A stretch of DNA of 64,000 nt from Caulobacter sp. 73W (GTDB lineage Bacteria; Pseudomonadota; Alphaproteobacteria; Caulobacterales; Caulobacteraceae). Each line of letters opens with the position of its first letter. Position 1 is the first letter of the stretch. The translations under genes were made by a program, and so were the position numbers. The DNA is taken from assembly GCF_041021955.1 (NCBI RefSeq), contig NZ_CP158375.1, forward strand, positions 1,426,001 through 1,490,000. The letters are read 5' to 3'. This document shows, in pieces, positions 55,482-63,293 of this stretch. The notes beneath the pieces were generated by a model, which saw only the letters and a program-made list of their open reading frames with translations, ran no database searches and was not told where the DNA came from.

Positions 55482-56942
55482 ATGAGCCTGCGCGGCGGCC
55501 TTTTGTTGGGCGCGGTGATGCTTGCGATCGGCGCTGCGCCCGCGCATGCGGATCAGCCGGTGCGGGTGGCGCCCGCTGCCGCCCCATCCGCTCAGGACCC
55601 CATCTGGAGCGATCCCGCCCCGCCGGGAACGCCGTTGGCCGATCGCCTGGCCGCGCGCGGCTATCTTCGTGAGGAGACGTTCCTGTCCGGCCTGGCGGGA
55701 ACTTGGCGAGCCGGTCCCGACGGAGCCGAGCGAGGCTCCCCATCCACCCGGCCTTACACGACCCGCCTCATCGTCATCCGGCCGATTTCGTCCGAGCGGT
55801 TCTCGGGGCGCGTCCATCTTGTTCCCATTCACCCCTCTGCCGGCGACACGCCTTGGGACTGGGTATCCGAACACGTCCTGGCCAACGGCGACGCTTTCGT
55901 GGCGGTGATGATCGGAGGCGATGCGCCCTCGCGCGCCCTCGCCGCTTCGGGGCGGCAGGCCGCGGCGCCGTTGATCCTCAAGGCCTTCAACCCGGCTCGC
56001 TACGCGCGGATCGACTGGCCCGACGACGACAGCGCTCGCTGGGAGGCCTTCGGTCAGACCGCCGCCGTGCTCAAGGCCGACGGCGCGATCCTCGGCGCAA
56101 GGGCCAAGAGGGTCTACGCGTCGGGCTGGTCGTTCACCGGCAGTTTTCTTCGCACCTTCATCAATGAGGGCTTCCACGATCTGTCCCGTCTCGAGGATGG
56201 CGCCGCCGCGATCGACGGCTATCTGATCGGAATTTCCGCAGGTGGTTTCATCGCCGGCTATGTGCCCCTCGACAGCCTATCGCCGGTGCGCCCAGTCGAT
56301 GATCCTCGTCGCGTCCTGCGGGCGATAGACGCGCCGGTCGTGGAGCTGATGAGCCAGAACGAGGCGCTGACCAACACCGGCGCTCAGCCGCGCGACAGCG
56401 GCGCGGTCAAGGGCGGACGCCGTCTCTATGAGCTTGGCGGCCTGACCCATGGCGACGGCCTGCGCTCAACTCCCGCCCCACAAGGCGCCTGTCCTTATCC
56501 GGCCAGCGATGTGTCCATGAGCCACTACGCCCGCGCCACGCTCGCCCGCCTCGAAGCCTGGGTCGAGCGGGGCGTGTCCCCGCCCGCGAGCCTGCGCATC
56601 GCGCGAGGGCCTGATGGAAATTTCCCCCACGATGAGAACGGCAACGTGTCCGGAGGGCTTCGCCCCGTGGAGCTCGACGTGCCGCTGGCTTCATACGCCG
56701 AAGCCAGGGACAGGCCCGAATGCACGCCGCGAGCGGGACCATCCGGAGCTTATCTCGCGATCCGCCGCATTCCGCTCTCAAAGGAGGCGCTTAACCGCCT
56801 CTACCCTGGTGGGGCGGCCGACTACCTGGCGAAGGTCCACACGGCCGTGGCGCAACGCGTGCAGGCCGGCTGGCTCTCGCGCCGCGACGCCGAGGAGGAG
56901 CTCTCGCAAGCAAGCGCCGCGGCGGCACGTGCATTTCGATAA
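55482..56942 (+). CDS. exported alpha/beta-hydrolase-domain protein
   Basis: Protein of 486 aa with signal peptide SLRGGLLLGAVMLAIGAAPAHA. It fits the long alpha/beta hydrolase domain family of proteobacteria: RLIVIRPISSERFSGRVHLVPIHPSAG, nucleophile Ser217 in ASGWSFTGSFLRTF, and a His in ELGGLTHGDG. The G-W-S-F-T-G elbow departs from GxSxG at the last position only in spacing. GGAGGAACTC precedes the ATG. Substrate unknown; the island setting suggests an ester of an aromatic acid. Between two copies of the island operator. Confidence 0.76.
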   Translation: MSLRGGLLLGAVMLAIGAAPAHADQPVRVAPAAAPSAQDPIWSDPAPPGTPLADRLAARGYLREETFLSGLAGTWRAGPDGAERGSPSTRPYTTRLIVIRPISSERFSGRVHLVPIHPSAGDTPWDWVSEHVLANGDAFVAVMIGGDAPSRALAASGRQAAAPLILKAFNPARYARIDWPDDDSARWEAFGQTAAVLKADGAILGARAKRVYASGWSFTGSFLRTFINEGFHDLSRLEDGAAAIDGYLIGISAGGFIAGYVPLDSLSPVRPVDDPRRVLRAIDAPVVELMSQNEALTNTGAQPRDSGAVKGGRRLYELGGLTHGDGLRSTPAPQGACPYPASDVSMSHYARATLARLEAWVERGVSPPASLRIARGPDGNFPHDENGNVSGGLRPVELDVPLASYAEARDRPECTPRAGPSGAYLAIRRIPLSKEALNRLYPGGAADYLAKVHTAVAQRVQAGWLSRRDAEEELSQASAAAARAFR

Positions 56943-56975
56943 CGACGCTTGCCAAAAGATTAGTTCGAGTCACAT

Positions 56976-56995
56976 ACTATTTGTGCGCATACCGT
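56976..56995 (+). promoter_or_regulatory. island operator variant before the second paired TBDR
   Basis: ACTAT-N10-ACCGT. The left half ACTATTTGT matches the extended half-site with one change; the spacer is one base shorter than in the other copies. ACATACTAT here parallels ACATACTGT at 44.3 kb. Lies 71 bases before the TBDR start. Confidence 0.5.
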
Positions 56996-57065
56996 TTGAT
57001 TACCCAAACCAATAACGAGAACCGCCGACGGCATCGACCGAGCGGCAGCGCTGGAGGGCGCGCCT

Positions 57066-59756
57066 ATGATGAAGACCACCACCCGCCGACGCTCCAGTTG
57101 CGTCTCGATCCTAGCCCTAGCGGCCAGCTTGGGCGCGGCCTGCGCCGCCGCCGCGCAGGATGAGGCCCAGCTTGAAGAGGTGATCGTCACCGGGACCAGC
57201 ATTCGCGGGGTTGCGGCCGCCGGCTCGCCCACGGTGGGCGTGGACCTGGAACAGATCAAGGCGAGCGGGGCGGCGACCGTCGCCGACGCGGCGCGCACAC
57301 TGCCCCAGGTGTTCAACATCGGCGCCGACGAGAGCCGCAGCACCTTCACGGGCGGCGCCCAGGACGCCGCCGCCAACGCCACCGCCGTACGCGCGGTCAA
57401 TCTTCGGGGCATCGGTCCTGAGGCCACGCTGCTCCTGCTCAACGGTCGCCGCCTAGCCCCTAACGGGGTGATCAAGGCGATCGCCGACGTCGATCAGATT
57501 CCCGCGGCCGCGCTGCAGAGAATCGAAGTCGTCACCGACGGCGCCTCGGCCATCTATGGTTCGGACGCGGTGGCCGGCGTGGTCAATCTGATCACCCGCC
57601 GCAACTTCGACGGGGCCGAGACGACCGCGCGCTACGGCTTCGCCGACGCCGTCGAGCAATTCCAGTTCAGCCAGACCTTCGGCAAGACCTGGGACGGCGG
57701 CGGGCTGTTCTTCGTCTATGAACATAACGAGCGCGGCGAGCTTCTGGGTCGCGACCGTGACTTCACGAGCCAGGACCGCACCGCTCGCGGCGGCTCGGAC
57801 GCCCGCCCCTTCACCGCCGCTCCAGGCAATCTGGTGATCGGCGGGGTGCGCTACGCCCTGCCCGCCGGCGCCGGCGTCGGCGTGAATCCGGCGGCCCTGA
57901 GGCCCGGAACCGCCAATCGCTTCGACGAGGCGGCGGACGCGGCGTTGTTGCCCAAGCAGAACCGCGACACCATCCTGTTCAACGCCCATCACGATATCGA
58001 TGAGCGGCTGGACGTCTGGTACGAGGGTTTCTACACGCGCCGTACCTACGATCTGGCCGCGCCGCCGGCTTTGTTCTCGCTGGCCGTGACCAACGCCAAT
58101 CCGTGGTTCGTCGCCCCCGCGGGCGTGACCTCCGCGACCGTGGAATACCGGCTCACCGACGACCTCGATCCCAACTCGAGCGGCTTTGAGAACGCCCAGC
58201 AGCATGCGGTCGGCTTCAACTTCGACCTGGGCGCGGACTGGCGCCTGTCCGGCTATGTCGATCACAGCATGAGCCGCGGCTTCCAGGATCGCAAAAGCGT
58301 CCTGAACAACGCCGCCCTGACCGCGGCCCTGCGCAGCACCAACCCGGCCACCGCCTTCAACCCGTTCGGCGACGGGACCTTCAACCGCACCAACAATGCG
58401 GCGCTGCTCGACATCATCGACGCCAACCGTGCGACCTGGGGCACCAACATCGCCCAGGACTTCTCCCTGCGCGCGGACGGTCCGCTGTTCTCCCTGCCGG
58501 CTGGGCAGGTGCGCATGGCGGTGGGCGCGGAGTATCACGACAACACCTTCAAGCAGACGCTGGAAGCCACCAACGTGCTGGCCAGCGGCGAGGCGACCTA
58601 CAAGGTCATTCGCAACGACCGTCAGATCAAATCGCTCTACGGCGAACTGTTCGTTCCGTTGATCGGCGGCGAAAACGCCCTGCCCGGCGTGGCCAAACTC
58701 GACCTCTCCCTGGCCGCCCGCCGCGAGACGTTCTCGGACTTCGGCGCGACCACCAATCCCAAGATCGGGGTCATCTATTCGCCGGGCTTCGACCTGACGT
58801 TCCGCGCCACCTACGGCACCTCGTTCCGCGCGCCGTCGCTGGTCGACAGCGCCGACCAGATCAAGAACATCTTCATCCAGAACATCACCGACCCGACCTC
58901 GTCGACGGGGACCACCCGAGGCCTGTTCACCAACGGCGGCAACAACGGCCTGGGTCCAGAGACCGCCAAGACCTGGTCGGCGGGCTTCGACTGGCAGCCG
59001 CAGGCGGCCCTCGACGGCCTGAACGTGTCGGCCACCTGGTACAAGATCGCCTATGAGAACCGCATCGATGTTACGCCGGCTTCAGCCCTCACCCAGGGCA
59101 CGGTGTACTCGGCGTTCGTCACCCGCCGGCCCGCTGCGTCGGATGCGGCCGCAACCGCCGCCTTCAACGCCCTGGTCGCTCAGGCCCTCGCCAGCCCGGA
59201 CCTGCAGAACCCGGTCGAGCCGATCAGCAACATCAACGTTCTGATCGACGGACGCCGTCAGAACCTCGGGCAGCTGGAGCAGCAGGGCCTGGACGTGGCC
59301 GTGTCCTACGACTTCGACACGACCTTCGGGCGCTGGCGGGTGGGCGCCGATGTCAGCAAGGTGCTCAAGCTGGAACGCCGCACCACCGTCAGCACGCCAT
59401 GGCAGGACGTGCTCGATACTTTCGGCAATCCGGTGGACCTGCGTGTTCGCGGCGCCCTGGGCTGGCGCATGGGCGGGTTCAGCGCCAACGCCTTCGCCAA
59501 CTACACCGACAGCTACACCAACACGGCGATCACCCCGAACGTGAAGGTCAAGAGCCAGACGACGATCGACATGACCGGCTCCTACACCTTCCCCGAAGGG
59601 CGAGGCTGGACGGACGGCGTGCGGCTGTCGGTGAACGCCATCAACGTCTTTGATGAGGATCCGCCGATCGTCCTGAACGGCACGTTCTCCTGGGATAGCC
59701 AGATGGCTTCGGCCCTGGGCCGGTTCGTGTCCTTCGAGATCACCAAGGCGTGGTGA
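57066..59756 (+). CDS. TonB-dependent receptor, large, second of the pair
   Basis: Outer-membrane receptor of 896 aa, paralogue of the 898-aa receptor at 44.4 kb: TonB box LEEVIVTGTSIRGV, plug with LRGIGPEATLLLLNGRRLAPNG and LQRIEVVTDGASAIYGSDAVAGVVNLI, barrel ending ALGRFVSFEITKAW. Signal peptide around SCVSILALAASLGAACAAAA. GGAGGGCGCGCCT precedes two adjacent ATG codons; the first is used here. Followed by a strong terminator and the CocE-like gene, paralleling the receptor-esterase order of the other module. Confidence 0.9.
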   Translation: MMKTTTRRRSSCVSILALAASLGAACAAAAQDEAQLEEVIVTGTSIRGVAAAGSPTVGVDLEQIKASGAATVADAARTLPQVFNIGADESRSTFTGGAQDAAANATAVRAVNLRGIGPEATLLLLNGRRLAPNGVIKAIADVDQIPAAALQRIEVVTDGASAIYGSDAVAGVVNLITRRNFDGAETTARYGFADAVEQFQFSQTFGKTWDGGGLFFVYEHNERGELLGRDRDFTSQDRTARGGSDARPFTAAPGNLVIGGVRYALPAGAGVGVNPAALRPGTANRFDEAADAALLPKQNRDTILFNAHHDIDERLDVWYEGFYTRRTYDLAAPPALFSLAVTNANPWFVAPAGVTSATVEYRLTDDLDPNSSGFENAQQHAVGFNFDLGADWRLSGYVDHSMSRGFQDRKSVLNNAALTAALRSTNPATAFNPFGDGTFNRTNNAALLDIIDANRATWGTNIAQDFSLRADGPLFSLPAGQVRMAVGAEYHDNTFKQTLEATNVLASGEATYKVIRNDRQIKSLYGELFVPLIGGENALPGVAKLDLSLAARRETFSDFGATTNPKIGVIYSPGFDLTFRATYGTSFRAPSLVDSADQIKNIFIQNITDPTSSTGTTRGLFTNGGNNGLGPETAKTWSAGFDWQPQAALDGLNVSATWYKIAYENRIDVTPASALTQGTVYSAFVTRRPAASDAAATAAFNALVAQALASPDLQNPVEPISNINVLIDGRRQNLGQLEQQGLDVAVSYDFDTTFGRWRVGADVSKVLKLERRTTVSTPWQDVLDTFGNPVDLRVRGALGWRMGGFSANAFANYTDSYTNTAITPNVKVKSQTTIDMTGSYTFPEGRGWTDGVRLSVNAINVFDEDPPIVLNGTFSWDSQMASALGRFVSFEITKAW

Positions 59757-59799
59757 TCCGGCCTTAGGTTTCTTTCCCCCCGACGACCTCGGAAAACTG

Positions 59800-59840
59800 G
59801 GCGGTGGAGCAAGGCTATCCTTGCTCCACCGCCATCTTTT
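59800..59840 (+). terminator. strong hairpin between TBDR and CocE-like hydrolase
   Basis: A perfect 15-bp stem (arms GGCGGTGGAGCAAGG and CCTTGCTCCACCGCC, loop CTAT) followed by ATCTTTT. The next gene's Shine-Dalgarno GGAGACACC begins directly after the T tract, leaving no room for a separate promoter, so it may work as a partial terminator. Confidence 0.85.
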
Positions 59841-59850
59841 GGAGACACCG

Positions 59851-61620
59851 ATGATCCGCCCCCTTCTGCTCGCCGTCTCGATCCTGGCGCTTGGCGCGGG
59901 TCATGCCGCGGCCCGACCGCAAGAAGCCGGCGCGTCGGCGGCCTCGACCTTCGGGCGCTATGAACCAGAGCAGCCCTACAGCGAACAGGTGGTCACCACC
60001 TTCCACATTCCCATGCGCGACGGCACCAAGATCGCCCTGTCGCTGCATCGCCCGGCGGTGAACGGCAAGCCCGTGGAGACCCGCCTGCCGGTCATCTGGC
60101 ATCATGCCCTGGACATCGAGCCGGCGGGCCATCGCAAGCTCAAGGACGGCGCCGTCGACGCCCGCGGCCGCGAGCCGCTCGCCGATCTGGCCTATAACGG
60201 CTACGTGGTCGCGGTGGCCGCGCGCCGCGGCAACGGCGCGTCCTTCGGTTCGCGCCGCGGCTACGAGGATTTTACCGAGACCTTCGACGCCTACGAGATC
60301 ACCGAATGGCTGGCCGCCCAGTCATGGTCCGACGGCAAGGTCGGCATGTACGGCTGCTCCAACACCGGCGAGGCGGTGATGCACGCCATCATCGGCCGCC
60401 CGCCCAGCCTGAAGGCCGCCTTCGCGGGTTGCTTCGCCTGGGACCGCTATGACGGACACACCCGGGGCGGGATCATCGCCAACTATGGCACCGGCCCCCA
60501 GCGCACCGTCGAAGACGACATGAAGGCCACGCCCGTGCAGGCCGATCCGGAGCGTCGGCTCCTGCGCGCCGCCGCCGAGGAGCATCTGCGCTCCACCAAC
60601 CTGCTCGAACTGATGAAGTCGATGCCCTATCGCGACAGCTGGTCGCCGCTGGTCATGGCCAAGTTCTGGGGCGAGGTCAGCATCGGCGGCTATCTGGACC
60701 AGGTTCGCCAGTCGAAGGTCGCGCTCTACATCCAGGGCGGCTGGGCGGACGATTTCCGAACCGAGGGCCTGATCGCGCAGGCCAATCTGCCGGGACAGGC
60801 GCGCATCATCATCGGGCCGTGGCGCCACTGCCTGAACACCGGCTTTGACCTGCGCAGCGAGCAGCTGCGGTTCTTCGATCACTACCTGAAGGGCAAGGCC
60901 ACAGGCATCGAGACCGACGAGCCGATCAAGTACTTCACCATGGGCGCGCCCGCCGGAACCGAGTGGCGATCGGCCAAGGCCTGGCCGACCGCCGGCGCCG
61001 GACAGCGTCTGTTCCTGGGCGGGAGCGCCCTGCAGGCCGCATCGCCCTCGCGCGCGGGCGCGGCGGCCCTGACCGTCGACTACAAGCCGACCTGCCCGCC
61101 CGATCCGGTCCAACCCAATAGCGGCCCCTTCACCCAGCCGTGCCGTCCCAGCGGCGAGGCGGCGGTGTTCACTGGCCAGCCCCTGAAGGCCGACACCGAG
61201 GTCACCGGCCTGCCCATGGCCGATCTGTGGGTGTCGTCCGACGCGCCCGAACAGGCGGTCTTCGCCTATCTGGAGGATGTCGCGCCCGACGGCACGGCGA
61301 CGGTGATCACCGAGGGCCGCCAGCGCGCCTCGCTGCGCAAGGCGGTCAAGGCTCCGTGGGAGACGCTCGGCACGCCCTGGCGGCGCAGCTTCGCCGAGGA
61401 TCACCAGCCGCTCGTCGCCGGCGAGCCGGTGAAGGTGTCCTTCGATCTTCTGGCGGTGTCCTACGTTTTCAAGAAGGGACACAAGATCCGCCTGAGCGTC
61501 TCTGGCTCCGATCCTCGTGAACGCGGGCGCATCGAGACGTCGCCCCCGGCGCGCCTTGTGGTTCATAGTGGCGGAGCGACGGCGTCCAGTCTCACCCTGC
61601 CCGTCGCGGAGGCCCGATGA
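59851..61620 (+). CDS. CocE/NonD-family exported hydrolase
   Basis: Protein of 589 aa with signal peptide MIRPLLLAVSILALGAGHAAA. The S15/CocE fold is visible: FHIPMRDGTKIALSLHRP, nucleophile Ser170 in GMYGCSNTGEAVMH, Asp in YIQGGWADDFR, His in IGPWRHCLNTGF, and a C-terminal jelly-roll (TGLPMADLWVSSDAPEQAVFAYLEDVAPDG). Members cleave esters or amides. Probably periplasmic, acting on the compound taken up by the receptor just upstream. Overlaps the second capA gene (ATGA). Confidence 0.86.
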   Translation: MIRPLLLAVSILALGAGHAAARPQEAGASAASTFGRYEPEQPYSEQVVTTFHIPMRDGTKIALSLHRPAVNGKPVETRLPVIWHHALDIEPAGHRKLKDGAVDARGREPLADLAYNGYVVAVAARRGNGASFGSRRGYEDFTETFDAYEITEWLAAQSWSDGKVGMYGCSNTGEAVMHAIIGRPPSLKAAFAGCFAWDRYDGHTRGGIIANYGTGPQRTVEDDMKATPVQADPERRLLRAAAEEHLRSTNLLELMKSMPYRDSWSPLVMAKFWGEVSIGGYLDQVRQSKVALYIQGGWADDFRTEGLIAQANLPGQARIIIGPWRHCLNTGFDLRSEQLRFFDHYLKGKATGIETDEPIKYFTMGAPAGTEWRSAKAWPTAGAGQRLFLGGSALQAASPSRAGAAALTVDYKPTCPPDPVQPNSGPFTQPCRPSGEAAVFTGQPLKADTEVTGLPMADLWVSSDAPEQAVFAYLEDVAPDGTATVITEGRQRASLRKAVKAPWETLGTPWRRSFAEDHQPLVAGEPVKVSFDLLAVSYVFKKGHKIRLSVSGSDPRERGRIETSPPARLVVHSGGATASSLTLPVAEAR

Positions 61621-62750
61621 ACCCGTTTCGCCTGCTGATGACCGGCGACCTCGTCCTGGACGAGCCGAACGCCGACTTCTTCTTCGACCTGGCCCGCGAC
61701 ACCCTGGCCCAGGCCGATCTGGTGGTGGGGCATGTGGAGGTGCCCCACACCCTGCGCGGCCAGGAGTTGGTCGGCGACATTCCCGCCCCGGCCAGTGATC
61801 CGGAAAACCTGCGCGCCGTGGGCCGCGCCGGCTTCCACATGGTCAGCCTGGCGGGCAACCACATCCACGACCGCGGCGCCGAGGGCATCGAGGACACCAT
61901 CGCCAACCTTGCCGCCCAGGGCGTCGCCAGCGCCGGCGCCGGGGCCGATCTTGCAGCGGCGCGACAGCCGGCGACGGTGGCCAGACACGGCCGTCGCATC
62001 GGCCTGCTCAGCTACAACTGCGTGGGACCCAAGGAGGGCTGGGCCGGCCCCAAGCGCGCCGGCTGCGCCTATCTGAAGATCATCACCCACTACGAGCTCG
62101 AGAACGCAAATCCCGGCGGCCCGCCCAAGGTCTACACCTTCGCCGATCCCGACACCGTCGAGGCCATGCAGGCCGACATCGCCCGCCTGCGCGACCAGGT
62201 GGACGTTCTGATCGTCGCCTTCCACAAGGGCGTGGTCCACACGCCGGCCCACATCGCCATGTACGAGAAGGCCGTCAGCCGCGCCGCCATCGAGGCGGGC
62301 GCGGACATGGTCATCGGCCACCATTCGCACATCCTGCGCGGAATCGAAGTGTGGCGCGGCAAGCCGATCTTCCATGGCCTTGGCAACTTCATCACCGTGA
62401 CCCGCGCGCTGTCGGTGGAAGGTAACGAAAGCCCCGAACGGCGCGCCTGGGCGCAAAAGCGCAAGGTGCTGTTCGGCTTCGAGCCTGACCCGAACTATCC
62501 GCTCTACCCCTTCCACCCGGAGGCCAAGAACGGGATCGTCGCCGACTGCCGCTGGGACGCCGACGGGAACTTCACCCCGGGCTTCAAGCCGCTGTGGATG
62601 GAGCCGACCGGCCAGCCGCGCCCTTTGGGCGACGACGAGGACGGGCGCCGCGTCGCCGCCTATGTGGAAAAGATCAGCCGCGCGGCGGGCCTGGACACAC
62701 GGTTTTGGTGGGATGGCGATCGGGTGGTGTTCGCGCAAGCCAGCGACTAG
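61617..62750 (+). CDS. CapA-family metallophosphoesterase-fold protein, second copy
   Basis: Protein of 377 aa, paralogue of the 40.7-kb gene: LLMTGDLVLDEPNADFFF, VSLAGNHIHDRGAEGIEDT, VAFHKGVVH and GHHSHILRGIEVWRGKPIFHGLGNF align with it in order. No signal peptide or anchor is present. Co-translated with the exported CocE-like hydrolase, so it may act on the product after transport. The recurrence of CapA beside each receptor-hydrolase set argues for a catabolic function. Confidence 0.8.
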   Translation: MNPFRLLMTGDLVLDEPNADFFFDLARDTLAQADLVVGHVEVPHTLRGQELVGDIPAPASDPENLRAVGRAGFHMVSLAGNHIHDRGAEGIEDTIANLAAQGVASAGAGADLAAARQPATVARHGRRIGLLSYNCVGPKEGWAGPKRAGCAYLKIITHYELENANPGGPPKVYTFADPDTVEAMQADIARLRDQVDVLIVAFHKGVVHTPAHIAMYEKAVSRAAIEAGADMVIGHHSHILRGIEVWRGKPIFHGLGNFITVTRALSVEGNESPERRAWAQKRKVLFGFEPDPNYPLYPFHPEAKNGIVADCRWDADGNFTPGFKPLWMEPTGQPRPLGDDEDGRRVAAYVEKISRAAGLDTRFWWDGDRVVFAQASD

Positions 62751-62795
62751 CATGCTTGAGCGTCGACTCGCGCGGCGCCGGTCAGACGGACGGTG

Positions 62796-63293
62796 ATGAC
62801 GACGAACGCAAAGGCCCCGGCGCCGATCGACCCTGAAGAGCCGGCGGAAGTCACGCTGGGCGTGCTCGACAACATCATCGGCTTTCGGATCCGGCGGATC
62901 CAGAACCACATCTCGCGGTCCTTCCGAGCGCGCCTGAACAGCGACGAGCTGCGCCCGGGCGTGTTCTCGGCCCTTGCCCTGATCGGGGCCAATCCGGGGC
63001 TGTCGCAAAAGACGCTGGCGCGTGAGGTCGGCTTCGACAAGGCCACCATCGTCGCCATTCTCGACAACATGGAGCGCCAGGGCTGGACCGAGCGTCGCCG
63101 CTCCAGCACCGACCGCCGCCGCCACCTGCTGTTCGTCACACCGGCCGGCGCCAAGGCGCTGGAGGAGATGACTGTGCTGGCCCGCGAAAACGAGGCGCAC
63201 ATCAACGCCGCCCTGACCAAGTCCGAGCAGGCGACCCTGCAGACCCTGCTCGATAAGGTCTACAAGATCTGCTTCGTGGACGTGTCGACCTAG
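62796..63293 (+). CDS. MarR-family regulator, candidate controller of the island
   Basis: Winged-helix dimer of 165 aa: LDNIIGFRIRRIQNHISRSFRARL, then PGLSQKTLAREVGFDKATIVAILDNMERQGWTERRRSSTDRRRHLLFVTPAGAKAL, with the DRRRH wing. The ATG was preferred to a GTG one codon earlier. It follows the capA stop by 45 bases and is the only regulator gene in the 34-64 kb island apart from hipB, making it the natural candidate for the 20-21 bp operator; this is an inference. Its stop overlaps that of the converging MFS gene at CTAG. Confidence 0.86.
   Translation: MTTNAKAPAPIDPEEPAEVTLGVLDNIIGFRIRRIQNHISRSFRARLNSDELRPGVFSALALIGANPGLSQKTLAREVGFDKATIVAILDNMERQGWTERRRSSTDRRRHLLFVTPAGAKALEEMTVLARENEAHINAALTKSEQATLQTLLDKVYKICFVDVST

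Noticed and set aside
54054-56177. Extension of the CoA-transferase by about 287 residues at the N-terminus
   Set aside because: The extra part lacks family similarity, crosses the long inverted repeat and overlaps the divergent hydrolase gene; the MNFVTSN start gives the normal length.
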